Positions 40,522 through 49,735 of a stretch of 64,000 nt of DNA are shown here, piece by piece. Source of the stretch: Allobosea sp. OK403 (GTDB taxonomy: Bacteria > Pseudomonadota > Alphaproteobacteria > Rhizobiales > Beijerinckiaceae). The DNA lies in assembly GCF_900113835.1 (NCBI RefSeq), contig NZ_FOQV01000014.1:57610-121609 (forward strand). The letters run 5' to 3'. The stretch's first letter is position 1. Every line of letters starts with the position of its first letter. The translations under genes were made by a program, and so were the position numbers. The notes under the pieces are model-generated. The model was not told where the DNA came from and ran no database searches. It saw nothing but the letters and a program-made list of their open reading frames with translations.

Positions 40522-41811
40522 ATGCCCCGGCTCTTCTGGAAATTTTTCACGATCATCTGGCTGACACTGGCGAGCTCCGTCGCGGCCATAATCCTGATCG
40601 TCTACCTGTTTCAGGCGGTCCCATTTTCCCGGGAGCTGGAGCTTCGGCAGCAGGAGTTCGCTATGAACCTGGCTGCCAGGGTGCTCGAGCGGAATGGCGA
40701 GGATGCCGCCCAGCGCTTCGCCCGGACAAGCGAGGACACGGCGCCACTGGGCCTGACGATTTCAAGGGCCACGGGCTCCGGGGCCTGCGCGGAGGAGCAC
40801 AGCGCAGAGACACGCTTCATCCTGAAGGACGGCATTTGCTACCGCATCTCCGTGTCGGGCAAAGCCAATGTCGTTCTCGACTATCTTGCGCCGCTGATGC
40901 CGTGGATCGCCATATTCGTCTCGAGCACGATATCGGCGGCGGCGCTCGCCAGATACCTCATTCGCCCGGTCGTGCACCTTCGCGATGGCTTGAGCGCGCT
41001 CGCCCATGGCCGCTTCGATGTCCGCATCGGCGACAAAATGGCTGGCCGAAGAGACGAGGTCACTGCGCTCGCGCATGATTTCGATGCCAGCGCCGCGCGG
41101 CTGCAGGAACTTCAGGACGCGCAGCAGCGGCTCTTCCACGACGTGTCGCATGAATTGCGCTCGCCATTGTCGCGTCTGCAAGCCGCGGTGGGCGTCCTGC
41201 GGCAGAGTCCGACGAAGCTCGACGCCATGCTGGGCCGGATGGACCGGGAAGTCGAACGGCTGGACATGCTGGTGGGCGAAGTGCTGACCCTGGCGCGGCT
41301 GACCGGCAGATCGGACCTTCCCTTGAAGGTGCAGACGCTGGATGTCATCGACCTCCTGAACGACATCCTGAGCGATGCGGCGTTCGAGGCCCAGGCCCGG
41401 GGGGTCTCGATTACGGCGAATGTCGATGGCAGCTTCAACGCCGAAGTGGAGGGAGAATTGATCTACAGGGCGCTCGAGAACGTCGTCCGCAACGCGATCA
41501 AATACACGGCCGCGCATACGCACATAGCGGTGCTTTGCGAGACCACGACCGACCGCCTCAAGCTCTCGGTCACGGATCAGGGGCCGGGCGTCAGGCGAGA
41601 CGAGCTCGAGCGAATCTTCCAGCCGTTCTCCCGTGGGGATGACGCGGAATCGAGCGATGGGTACGGTCTGGGCCTTGCCATCGCCAGGCAGGCCATCGAG
41701 CGCCATGGCGGACGCGTCTACGCATCGTTGCCCGACGCGGGCGGGCTCACCGTCACGCTCGAGCTTCCCCGCAAGCCGATGGCATACAGCCCGGCAGACG
41801 ATCAAGCCTGA
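40522..41811 (+). CDS. Sensor histidine kinase, CpxA-like
   Basis: 429 residues. TM1 at about 8-30 (FFTIIWLTLASSVAAIILIVYLF), a short periplasmic loop (with Cys in GACAEE and GICYRI), TM2 near 130-148, HAMP, then LFHDVSHELRSPLSRLQAA with the phospho-accepting His, NVVRNAIKYT (N box), VTDQGPGV (G1) and GYGLGLAIA (G2). Forms the two-component pair with the regulator immediately upstream. Likely senses envelope or drug stress given the divergent RND pump; the signal is unknown. Confidence 0.9.
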   Translation: MPRLFWKFFTIIWLTLASSVAAIILIVYLFQAVPFSRELELRQQEFAMNLAARVLERNGEDAAQRFARTSEDTAPLGLTISRATGSGACAEEHSAETRFILKDGICYRISVSGKANVVLDYLAPLMPWIAIFVSSTISAAALARYLIRPVVHLRDGLSALAHGRFDVRIGDKMAGRRDEVTALAHDFDASAARLQELQDAQQRLFHDVSHELRSPLSRLQAAVGVLRQSPTKLDAMLGRMDREVERLDMLVGEVLTLARLTGRSDLPLKVQTLDVIDLLNDILSDAAFEAQARGVSITANVDGSFNAEVEGELIYRALENVVRNAIKYTAAHTHIAVLCETTTDRLKLSVTDQGPGVRRDELERIFQPFSRGDDAESSDGYGLGLAIARQAIERHGGRVYASLPDAGGLTVTLELPRKPMAYSPADDQA

Positions 41812-42213
41812 TCCGGGTCGATCTCGAAGGCGCATGGCGTAGAGACCAACCTGGAGGCAGCGCCCGAGACGGCTTGGAAACGCCGCGAGCCCCATCCCGA
41901 GGAGCCGATCCGCAGGGAATGGTGTCCCGAAGGATGAGAGCTGGAATTTCCAGGCGAGCTCACACAGATGATCGGGTATTTTGACGAGCCATCGACCCGG
42001 AACCCGGGGTTTTACGTAACTTTACACAGCCTTTACTGCCATTAACGCTGGAATCGCTAAGCCGGGAACTCACAATCACGGTCAGAAGATTCGCCAGATG
42101 GCCTTTAGGTTCCAGCTCCCTGACATGTGCCGCCCGGAGCCGTTTCCGATCCAATTGGCCGGTGGGATGGTGGGGCTGCCGCCCAACTGGACCGATTCCG
42201 GCGCGGCGCGACC
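41812..42213. other. Intergenic stretch before the second kinase
   Basis: No gene. From 41.82 to 41.98 kb there is nothing recognisable. The 42000-42060 part is AT-richer and holds the CpxR-like array. A GAGCCGTTTCCGATCCAATTGG sequence at 42136-42157 is a RIME-like end module also seen near 23010. Confidence 0.55.
42011..42046. promoter_or_regulatory. Four-fold CpxR-like box array
   Basis: Reads TTTAC-N5-TTTAC-N6-TTTAC-N5-TTAAC, i.e. GTTAA-N5-GTAAA-N6-GTAAA-N5-GTAAA on the other strand. The 10-11 base spacing keeps all boxes on one face of the helix. It lies about 170 bases upstream of the histidine kinase starting at 42214. Confidence 0.6.
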
Positions 42214-43560
42214 ATGATGGACTCCAGGCAGGAGACAGCGACGCGTTGGCGGCATGTGCCGATCTCGGTCCTCGGGCAGTTGATCACGACAGCCATGATC
42301 GCGCTGCTCCTCGCTTTCGCGCTCCTGATCGCGGCCAATCGCTTCGGGGCGTTCGATCGCCTTTTGCAAAGCCCCACCCGCATCTTCGAGGGCCGGGTCG
42401 CTGCCCTCGTCGATGCGCTGACAAGCTCTGCTTTCGAAAGCCGAGCCAAGGCGCGGGCGCTTGCGGAACGGACCCTGCCCGGCACGATCCTGCTCGATCC
42501 GCAGGGGCCTCGCGGCGAGGAAAACACGATCGCTCAACTGAACCAGGCGCAGCAGAGCGGCGTAAGCTTCGCGCTCTCGACGCAAAGGAGCATCGAGGTT
42601 CCAGCCACGGCCGGAAACAACGGCTCCAGGCTTCTGGTCTCGCTGCCCGATGGCGGGCTCCTCTCGGTGCCTGTTCCGACTGAGGCGCTCTCATCGTCGT
42701 TCGGTCCGTTTCTCTGGCTCCTCTCCTCGCTCGTGATCGCATCGCTCGCAGCGGCGACCTGGGTCGTCACACAGATCCGAAATCCGCTGCGCCGGATCGC
42801 GAGCGCTTTCGCCAGCTTCGATGCGCGCCAGAACTGGGTCAGGCTGCCCGAAACGGGACCCTGCGAGATCCGCGACCTGACCGCGCAACTCAACGGGATG
42901 GCTGACAGGACCGCCGCCCTGATGCGCGAGCGCGCTGTCGTCATCGGCGCGATCAATCATGACCTGCGCCTGCCGGTCACGCGGTTGCGCCTGCTGGCGG
43001 AGGAAATCGAGGATGTCGAGCTGAGGCGACGCAATCTGGCGAACCTCAAATCGATGGACGTGATGCTTCACGCCTCATTGGACTATCTGAAGCATGGTCG
43101 CCCCCTCCCGAAGCTTTGCTCGGTCGATCTGGTGGCGCTGCTGCGGACGGTCAGCGACGAGTTCGCCGATATGGGCTTCGACGTTGCCTATGGCGGGCCG
43201 AACCACCTGAAACTTCATTGCGATCCTGACCTGATCGAACGCGCTTTGAACAACCTGGTGGACAACGCCACGCGTTACGCCCTGACAGTGCGCCTGAGCG
43301 CTGGCCTGGCGGCTGATGGCAAGGTGTCCATCAAGGTGGTCGATGACGGGCCCGGCTTATCCGACGCCGACAAGAAGCGTGCGCTTGCCCCGTTCGATAC
43401 CGCGAAGGCGGCAGAGAAACATGGCGGCTCGCCGGTCGGTTTCGGGCTCGGCCTGGCCATCGTCAAGATGATCGCCGAGGTCCATGACGGCTGGCTCGAT
43501 TTGTCCGACGCAAAGCCGTGCGGCCTGACTGCGACCATAACCGTGCCCTGCGAACGCTAA
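42214..43560 (+). CDS. Second sensor histidine kinase, no adjacent regulator
   Basis: 448 residues from ATG 42214 (42217 also possible). TM1 near 20-42 (LITTAMIALLLAFALLIAANRF), periplasmic loop, TM2 near 195-215, HAMP (RNPLRRIASAFASF), phospho-accepting His in GAINHDLRLPVTRLRLL, N box in LNNLVDNATRYA, G1 in VVDDGPGL and G2 in GFGLGLAIVKM. EnvZ-like in the H box (NHDLRTPLTR type). No response regulator is next to it; the CpxR-like array in its promoter ties it to the pair at 39.8-41.8 kb. Confidence 0.87.
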   Translation: MMDSRQETATRWRHVPISVLGQLITTAMIALLLAFALLIAANRFGAFDRLLQSPTRIFEGRVAALVDALTSSAFESRAKARALAERTLPGTILLDPQGPRGEENTIAQLNQAQQSGVSFALSTQRSIEVPATAGNNGSRLLVSLPDGGLLSVPVPTEALSSSFGPFLWLLSSLVIASLAAATWVVTQIRNPLRRIASAFASFDARQNWVRLPETGPCEIRDLTAQLNGMADRTAALMRERAVVIGAINHDLRLPVTRLRLLAEEIEDVELRRRNLANLKSMDVMLHASLDYLKHGRPLPKLCSVDLVALLRTVSDEFADMGFDVAYGGPNHLKLHCDPDLIERALNNLVDNATRYALTVRLSAGLAADGKVSIKVVDDGPGLSDADKKRALAPFDTAKAAEKHGGSPVGFGLGLAIVKMIAEVHDGWLDLSDAKPCGLTATITVPCER

Positions 43561-43645
43561 CTGTCTTGGCGCTTCCCAACGCCGAGAGCTCGGCCCGAGA
43601 CCTCGGCCCAAGATCCAGGTCCAAAATTCCGGCGACGGAGACGAT

Positions 43646-44821
43646 ATGATTGTTTTGCAGATGTCGAAGGCGCGGCCGCTCCAGCGCAGCGCGCTGGGCC
43701 TGGCGCTCCTCGCTCTGGCAGGCTGCGCCTCGGCGCCGCGCACCCCCTTCACCTTGCAGGAGCAGGCGATCGCCCAAGTGCCGGGCTTTCCCGCTGTCCG
43801 CGTCTGGGGCGACGGCACCATCGACGATTTCACCCGCCAGAGGCTGGGCCCGCCCCCTCGGAAGACAAGCTCCCTCAAATATCTGGCGCTATCGGGCGGC
43901 GGCTCCGGCGGCGCGTTCGGGGCCGGCGTACTGGCCGGGTGGACGGCCTCGGGAAAGCGCCCGCGTTTCGACCTGGTGAGCGGGGTCAGCACGGGGGCGT
44001 TGATCGCGCCCTTTGCCTTTCTGGGGCCCGGCTATGACGAGACCCTCATCCACATCTACACGAGCGGCATCACCAGCAAGCTCTACCAGATGAAGTGGTT
44101 GCCGTCGGGCTTGTTGGGCTCGGGCCTGCTGGAGGCCGGGCCATTGCGCCAGATGGTCGAGCAATACGCCACGCGCGAACTGCTCGCGGCTGTCGCCGCC
44201 GAGCACAAAAAAGGCCGCCGGCTGATCGTGATCACCACAAACATGGACGCACAAAGGCCCGTCGTCTGGGACATGGGGCGTATCGCCAGCAGCGGGCAGC
44301 CCGGCGCGCTGAAGCTGTTCCAGGACGTGCTGGTCGCGTCAGCGAGCATTCCCGCAGCCTTCCCGCCGGTTCTGCTCGATGTCCAGGCAGGCTCCGGGAG
44401 CTTCCAGGAGCTGCATTCGGACGGCGCGACGGCGAACCAGGTCTTTACGATCCCCGACAGCGTACTCCTCTCGGCCAGTCCAGGCCGATTGCCTGGACCG
44501 GGCAAGGCCGACCTCTACGTGATCATCAACAACGCGCTGATCCCGGAGTTCGACGTTGTCTCGAACTCCACATTTTCCGTAGGCAGTCGCGCCCTGTCGA
44601 CCATGATCAAAGCGCAGACGCGAAGCTCCATCAACGCGACCTATGTCTTCGCCAAGCGCGCGGGCATCCGTTTTCACCTCGCATCGATCGACAAGGCGAT
44701 TCCCTATAATCCCGCCGACGCCTTCAACCAGGATTACATGCAGACGATCTTCAAGCTCGGCTATGAGGAGAGCCTGTCCGGGACGCTTTGGAAAAGCACT
44801 CCGCCCTTTGGCGGGTCGTGA
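43646..44821 (+). CDS. Patatin-like phospholipase lipoprotein
   Basis: 391 residues. Lipobox LALLALAGCAS gives a lipidated Cys near residue 27. Patatin motifs: glycine-rich oxyanion loop LSGGGSGGAFGAGV, nucleophile Ser in GVSTGAL (G-x-S-x-G) and the dyad Asp in SDGAT. Probably hydrolyses lipid acyl esters at the outer membrane or periplasm. GGAGAC lies a few bases before the ATG. Stands alone between the kinase gene and the secretin gene; role not indicated by context. Confidence 0.87.
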   Translation: MIVLQMSKARPLQRSALGLALLALAGCASAPRTPFTLQEQAIAQVPGFPAVRVWGDGTIDDFTRQRLGPPPRKTSSLKYLALSGGGSGGAFGAGVLAGWTASGKRPRFDLVSGVSTGALIAPFAFLGPGYDETLIHIYTSGITSKLYQMKWLPSGLLGSGLLEAGPLRQMVEQYATRELLAAVAAEHKKGRRLIVITTNMDAQRPVVWDMGRIASSGQPGALKLFQDVLVASASIPAAFPPVLLDVQAGSGSFQELHSDGATANQVFTIPDSVLLSASPGRLPGPGKADLYVIINNALIPEFDVVSNSTFSVGSRALSTMIKAQTRSSINATYVFAKRAGIRFHLASIDKAIPYNPADAFNQDYMQTIFKLGYEESLSGTLWKSTPPFGGS

Positions 44822-45059
44822 CACAACGATTTCACGCGGCGCTTCACACGACGAACAGAGAGATGATTGATTTCATCCGTCTATTTCGAGATCTCATCTC
44901 GAATTTCCGAAAGCATATTTGTATTTTAATACTAATACTGCGCGATCAGCAACAATACATTACATTGTGGAAAAACATCAATACAAAGAATTAATGGAAT
45001 ATTATCCATACTAATGGCATCACCGCCGAAGATTGATATGCCATACAATGGAGCTGCAG

Positions 45060-46622
45060 ATGCCTAAGCTCGAATCTCCATGGCACCGCGACTTGACCAC
45101 CGATCGCGCGATCGAAGGACGCCACGCCTTGCTGCGGCGCCTGCGTGCGCGCGGAGCCGGTCGGAAGCGCGCATGGCCAAGACAATGGCTGCGCGCGGCG
45201 CTCGTCGGATTGGCCGCGGCTCTTGTCGGATTGGCCGGGGCGCCTGCATCCGCCCAGACGACGGTCCCCTCGCCGGTCATCACAGTGGGCGGGAGCGAGA
45301 ATATGGTCTCTCGCAAGGTGCCCTTGTCCGTCGGCCGATCGATCATCGTCGAGCTGCCGCGCGATGCAAGGGAGGTCTTCGTCGCCGATCCCAAAGTGGC
45401 CAATGCAGTGGTTCGGTCAGCGCGCCGGATCTTCGTGATCGGCATCAGTGCCGGCGCGACGTCGATCTTTGCGATCGACGCCGATGGCAAGCAGATTTCC
45501 GGGCTGGAGATCGAAGTGGGGCGTGATCTCGACGAGCTGCGCCAGACCTTGCGGACCGTCCTGCCAAAGGCACGTATCGAGGTGAAGGCCGCCGGAGGGT
45601 CGATCCTGCTGGTCGGCGAGGTTGCAAACGTGTCCGAGGCCACGCAAGCGGCCGACATTGCCACAATCTTCCTGGGCGGCTCCGCGGCCGACAAGTCGAA
45701 GGGCGCGGTGATCAACTCATTGTCGATCCGCGATCGCGATCAGGTGATGGTGCGTGTCGTCGTCGCCGAGGTCTCGCGCAAGGCGATCAAGCAGCTGGGG
45801 ATCAATCTCAGCGGCCAATGGAAGATCGGGAATGTCTCCGTCTCGCCCACCATCGACAACCCGTTTTCGCAACTGCCACAGCAGCTGTCGAGCACATCCA
45901 TTTCGGCCGGCATCGGCAATTCGACGAATGTGACCATGCGCGCGCTCGAACGCGCCGGCCTGTCGCGGGTCCTCGCCGAGCCCACGGTGACGGCGATCTC
46001 GGGCGAAAGCGCGAAATTCACCGCCGGCGGCGAGGTCCCTATCCCGACCGGTTATACCTGCGACAACGGCAAGTGCACGCTGGGCGTGAGCTACAAGCCG
46101 ATCGGCGTCGCGCTCAATTTCACGCCGATCGTCCTGTCCGGCAACAAGATCAGCATGCGGATCGCCACGGAGGTCACCGAACTCGACTACGAGAACCAGC
46201 TCCGTCTCAGCAATACGAGCAGCTCGGACAGCGAATCCGTCAATGCGCCGGCTTTCCGCGTGCGCAAGTCAGACACCACCGTCGAACTGCCATCGGGAGG
46301 CACGATCGCAACGGCAGGCCTGCTCCAGCGCGTCACCAAACAGACCATCAACGGATTTCCCGGCCTGATGAACGTACCGATCATCGGGGCGCTGTTCCGT
46401 TCCCGCGACTATCAGCGCGAGGAGACCGAGCTGATGATCACAGCCACGCCCTATATCGCCAGGGCGATGGACCCGGACCAGGTGCAGCGGCCCGATGATG
46501 GTTTTGTCGAAGCCCACGACGCCCAGGCCATATTGCTGGGACGATTGAACAAGCTCTACGGGGGGACAGGCACGCCGCCGCCACAGAGCTATAAAGGCCG
46601 GGTCGGTTTCATCCGCGATTGA
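45060..46622 (+). CDS. CpaC/RcpA-type secretin (type IVb pilus outer-membrane channel)
   Basis: 520 residues. Signal peptide ending near PASA-QT. N-terminal pilus-secretin domain (VPLSVGRSIIVELPRDAREVFVADPKVANAVVRS), a BON-like middle, and the secretin core ending VPIIGALFRSRDYQREETELMITATPYI. GGAG six bases before the ATG at 45060 fixes the start. It should form the ring through which a Tad/Flp pilus passes, but no other tad/cpa gene is in the window. The leader (44.83-45.03 kb) is unusually AT-rich, suggesting silencing or recent arrival. Confidence 0.9.
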   Translation: MPKLESPWHRDLTTDRAIEGRHALLRRLRARGAGRKRAWPRQWLRAALVGLAAALVGLAGAPASAQTTVPSPVITVGGSENMVSRKVPLSVGRSIIVELPRDAREVFVADPKVANAVVRSARRIFVIGISAGATSIFAIDADGKQISGLEIEVGRDLDELRQTLRTVLPKARIEVKAAGGSILLVGEVANVSEATQAADIATIFLGGSAADKSKGAVINSLSIRDRDQVMVRVVVAEVSRKAIKQLGINLSGQWKIGNVSVSPTIDNPFSQLPQQLSSTSISAGIGNSTNVTMRALERAGLSRVLAEPTVTAISGESAKFTAGGEVPIPTGYTCDNGKCTLGVSYKPIGVALNFTPIVLSGNKISMRIATEVTELDYENQLRLSNTSSSDSESVNAPAFRVRKSDTTVELPSGGTIATAGLLQRVTKQTINGFPGLMNVPIIGALFRSRDYQREETELMITATPYIARAMDPDQVQRPDDGFVEAHDAQAILLGRLNKLYGGTGTPPPQSYKGRVGFIRD

Positions 46623-46784
46623 GGCCTTCATTTCCGACGGCGTCCTGGCCGCAAGGCTCGGGACGCGCACGATGGCGACGGCCTTCGCCACGCCATTTGC
46701 GTTGGCGGCGCTCTCGGCTCTGGCAGCCATCATGGCCACACTGGTTTCGCTGCCAGCCAGGCCTCCCGAAAGCCGACCTGCCCC

Positions 46785-47324
46785 TCACCGATACGGATGG
46801 GCATTGCGGGGGACCAGCCCGAGGTACTCGGCGAGGATGAGCAGCGCGGCCGTGACGCGAAAGCCGATCGCGCCGGGAATGCTCTCATGGTCGAGGGCGA
46901 CGCGGTCGAGCGCCTGGAGCGTCGCCTCCCCTGCCCCGTCGATGACGGCCTTGCGCATGGCGTTGAGGCGCGACTGGAGGCGCAGGATCACTTCGTCCGA
47001 CAATTCCCGCCCCGAGCCCACGCCGACGACGATGAGGCCGACCGGCACGCCCTTGGCCGCCCGCCAACGCCGCGTCGTCTCGGCATATTCCTCGCCCGCG
47101 TCGTAAAGCTCGCGGCGCAGGCGACAATCGAGCACATGCCGGCCGAGCGGCGAGGCGCAGAGCTGGTCGTGATTGCCCTTGCGATGCGGCTGGGCGAGCA
47201 CCGTTGCCCGCTCGCCCTGCTCGCGCTTGAGGCGCGCCGCCTGCCGCTCAGTGGCGCTCGGGCGCTGCGGGCGCCCATTGGGTTCGCGCAAGACCATTGC
47301 GCGCTTCTTGCCGGGCCTGCTCAT
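46785..47324 (-). CDS. Phage-type hypothetical protein
   Basis: 179 residues. Basic N-terminus (KREQGERATVLAQPHRKGNHDQ), then a helical C-terminal domain ending VTAALLILAEYLGLVPRNAHPYR. No family recognised. It overlaps the upstream replication-like gene by four bases (ATGA), so the two are translated together. Similar gene pairs occur in alphaproteobacterial prophage early regions. Between the secretin stop (46622) and this gene, 162 bases hold a short hydrophobic frame starting at 46672 that I do not call. Confidence 0.65.
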   Translation of the reverse strand: MSRPGKKRAMVLREPNGRPQRPSATERQAARLKREQGERATVLAQPHRKGNHDQLCASPLGRHVLDCRLRRELYDAGEEYAETTRRWRAAKGVPVGLIVVGVGSGRELSDEVILRLQSRLNAMRKAVIDGAGEATLQALDRVALDHESIPGAIGFRVTAALLILAEYLGLVPRNAHPYR

Positions 47325-48169
47325 GCTGCCTTGTCCTTCTTTTCCGGGGCCGGGAAATACCAGCCCTCGGCCTTGGTCCTGGGGTCCTGCGTCGTCATTC
47401 CCGGCTTGTGGCCGGCGGCCACGCGCTCACGCCATTCCGCCGTGCCCTTGACGACGAACACCTTCGGCGGCCCCTGGCTCGCTGGCGCCGGGGCGCGTTT
47501 CAGCAGCGCCTCGCGGATGATCGGGCCATAGAACTTCCACGAGCTGACCCTGCCGCCGGAGGCTGGGCGGGCCCGGATGACCGGCAGGATGTCGCGCTCG
47601 AGGTCGGCCTGGCGATGCAGCAATTCGGCGATCGGCGCGAAGGATCCGAGCCTCTCTGAGCCCGCAGCCTCAGCACAGCGCCGTTCCGCTTCGATCAGAT
47701 CCAGATCAGGCGCGCGCGGCGCAGACGATGCCGCGCCAGCGGAATCGTCTTGTGAATCTGCCTCTGCCTCTGACTCTGAGGGCGTCGCGCAACGTTGCTG
47801 CAACGCGGCCTCGCCGTTGCGCTTCGCCTGGCCGAGCTTGGCTTCACGGTGCCTGCGCGAGCGCTCCGTGCTCTTGTCGCTCTCATATTGGCGGGTTTTC
47901 CAGGCGCTCACGGCATCACCCGTGATCATGCCGATCTCGGCCATCGCGGCGAAGGTCGCCGCGATCGTGCCGGCCGGCTCGCACAGCGCCGCCGCGACGC
48001 GGCGCGGCGTCGTCTCGAAGCGCCCGCCAGCATCGGTCTCGGCGGCGCTTTCAAGCAGCGCATGCCAGACCGCGATGGCGACAGAGCGCGAGCAGGCCGC
48101 GATGACCGCGACCTCGGCCAGCTTGTCGTCCTTCACCGTGCCGGCATAGGCGCGATACCAACGGCTCAT
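47321..48169 (-). CDS. Prophage replication-organiser-like protein
   Basis: 282 residues. The N-terminus resembles phage replisome-organiser proteins (RWYRAYAGTVKDDKLAEVA, then a winged-helix-like stretch to SAWKTRQYESDKSTERSRRHR). The middle is acidic and low-complexity; the C-terminal part (LERDILPVIRARPASGGRVSSWKFYGPIIREALLKR) is a helical module often found in such proteins. Part of the leftward early operon of a decayed prophage, opposite to the S24 repressor. Function is by analogy only. Confidence 0.6.
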   Translation of the reverse strand: MSRWYRAYAGTVKDDKLAEVAVIAACSRSVAIAVWHALLESAAETDAGGRFETTPRRVAAALCEPAGTIAATFAAMAEIGMITGDAVSAWKTRQYESDKSTERSRRHREAKLGQAKRNGEAALQQRCATPSESEAEADSQDDSAGAASSAPRAPDLDLIEAERRCAEAAGSERLGSFAPIAELLHRQADLERDILPVIRARPASGGRVSSWKFYGPIIREALLKRAPAPASQGPPKVFVVKGTAEWRERVAAGHKPGMTTQDPRTKAEGWYFPAPEKKDKAA

Positions 48170-48251
48170 CGGAGGGCCTCGCTTGTGCGGCGGCCGTCAT
48201 TCCGGGGCATGGCGCAGGCCTGCCCCGAGATGACGGGAGGGACTAACGACT

Positions 48252-48464
48252 TCATGGCGCGTTCCGATCACGAGCTGCGTCCCGGTTGCGGAGATGGGCG
48301 AGCGAGCGGATGATCAGCCGCTCGGACAGGACAGGCGCCTTGTCGAGCTCGGCTTCCGCGGCCTCGATCAGCTCTTGCTCGCGCAGTTCTTGCTCGCGCC
48401 TGAGCTGGGCCTGGCGGTAGAGCCGGGTCGAGGCCTCCTTGAAGGAGATGATGCTGGCCGTCAT
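48252..48464 (-). CDS. Small helical phage-type protein
   Basis: 70 residues, strongly helical with Glu/Arg repeats (RREQELREQELIEAAEAELDK), probably a coiled coil. AGGA seven bases before the ATG at 48464. It overlaps the upstream small gene by four bases. No family recognised. Confidence 0.6.
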   Translation of the reverse strand: MTASIISFKEASTRLYRQAQLRREQELREQELIEAAEAELDKAPVLSERLIIRSLAHLRNRDAARDRNAP

Positions 48465-48754
48465 GGCCTGGTCCTCATTGCCCAAGCCGCGCCAGGCACT
48501 CCCGCCAATGCGATCCCGTGCGGCACGATCCCGCGCTTGCGGGAGCCGGTCTGGACATGTCCGGAAAGCGCGGGGCGGCCGTCACGGGCCGCCCCGCCAG
48601 TTGCGCGCCGGCAGAAAAAGCGCAGGGAGGAGCGGCGCGGGGGGAAAACCTCGGATGCGTTGGCCTTCATGGGGGCCATCGCTTTGCATCGGGGCGCTGA
48701 AGCGCCGCGCGACACGCGCCGTCCGGACGGCGGATTGGGAAAGGGGTTCGTCAT
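48461..48754 (-). CDS. Putative first gene of the leftward phage operon
   Basis: 97 residues, basic and Pro/Arg-rich (TNPFPNPPSGRR at the start; GHVQTGSRKRGIVPHGIALA near the end). No family known. Its stop overlaps the next gene's ATG (ATGA) and it begins right beside the repressor operators, where a Cro-like or early gene is expected. Those two facts are the only support. Confidence 0.45.
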   Translation of the reverse strand: MTNPFPNPPSGRRVSRGASAPRCKAMAPMKANASEVFPPRRSSLRFFCRRATGGAARDGRPALSGHVQTGSRKRGIVPHGIALAGVPGAAWAMRTRP

Positions 48755-48762
48755 AACTTCGT

Positions 48763-48819
48763 ACGATACATATCGTATCGTATCAGTCAAGATGAAACGT
48801 ATCGTGAAGCGTGCGATAC
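48763..48819. promoter_or_regulatory. Prophage repressor operators
   Basis: Two perfect inverted repeats: ACGATA-CA-TATCGT (48763-48776) and GTATCG-N9-CGATAC (48799-48819), plus additional GTATC half sites between. They fill the 72-base gap between the divergent repressor and early operon. A related sequence, CGATACGTATTG, lies at 51194-51205. Confidence 0.65.
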
Positions 48820-48826
48820 ATGAGCG

Positions 48827-49567
48827 ATGGACACACCCGCCGATCGCCTGCGAAACGCCCGGGAGCTGAGAGGCTTCCCCACCCCGACGGAGGCCGCCCA
48901 GGCTTTCGGCTGGAACGAGGTCACCTATCGGGCCCATGAGAATGGCGGGCGCGGCATCAAGCAGCCCGTGGCGGAGAAATATGCCAGCGCCTTCCGCGTC
49001 AAGGCGGGCTGGATCCTGTTCGGCGATGGCGAGGCGCCCAGCAGCGGCGACGGCCCTGTCGCCGCGCCAAGGCCCATGGCGTCGCCGCGCGGCTATCTGG
49101 CCGAGCCCAATGCGGTCTTCGAGGGCCAGGCGGCGCTGCCGAAAACCCATGGACCCAGCGACATCCAGGAACTCGGCATCACGGTCGGCGGCTTTGCCAG
49201 CGATGACGACGCCTTCGAGATGAACGGCCAGGTGATCGACATGGTCAAGCGGCCGATCGGCATCCTGGATCGGAAGGACGTCTTCGCGCTGCGCGTCTCC
49301 AATGACAGCATGGCGCCGAAATATGAGGATGGCGAGCGCGTCTATGTCGAGAAGCGCAAGCCCGCGATCCGCGATTATGTCGTCATCGAATTGAAGCCGG
49401 CCGAGGACGGCCGCCCGGGCAAATCCTTCATCAAGCGCCTGGTCTCGATGAATTCCGGCAGGGTCACTGTCGAGCAGTTCAACCCCGCCGGCCGGCTCGA
49501 ATTCGATGCCAACGCGATCAAGCAGATCCTGCGCGTGATCCCGGAGCGAGAGCTTCGGGGCGAGTGA
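48827..49567 (+). CDS. Phage-type repressor with S24 (LexA-like) peptidase domain
   Basis: 246 residues. N-terminal HTH (RLRNARELRGFPTPTEAAQAFGWNEVTYRAHENG), linker, then the S24 fold: catalytic Ser in LRVSNDSMAPKYEDGERVYVEK and Lys in KSFIKRLV. No Ala-Gly cleavage pair is evident in the linker, so self-cleavage is uncertain. Divergent from a leftward early operon across palindromic operators. Regulates the prophage remnant and probably the gene at 51256. Confidence 0.85.
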   Translation: MDTPADRLRNARELRGFPTPTEAAQAFGWNEVTYRAHENGGRGIKQPVAEKYASAFRVKAGWILFGDGEAPSSGDGPVAAPRPMASPRGYLAEPNAVFEGQAALPKTHGPSDIQELGITVGGFASDDDAFEMNGQVIDMVKRPIGILDRKDVFALRVSNDSMAPKYEDGERVYVEKRKPAIRDYVVIELKPAEDGRPGKSFIKRLVSMNSGRVTVEQFNPAGRLEFDANAIKQILRVIPERELRGE

Positions 49568-49735
49568 GGGAGCAGGGTCTCGGCGTTATTGGCTGCGTCG
49601 AGGGGCTATGGGGCTGAGCCTGTGATGGCCCTCAATCGCCTTGGCGCAAAGGGAACCAGCCGCGTCACGGCTCGTTTACTCATTGCGTTTATTTCGAATA
49701 TCGCATAGTAATTCAGGGTCGCCCGGAGCATCCTG

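Noticed and set aside
46672..46784. Short hydrophobic frame after the secretin gene (ATG at 46672)
   Set aside because: It runs into the antisense of the phage-type gene, has no clear ribosome site and no family; not enough support.
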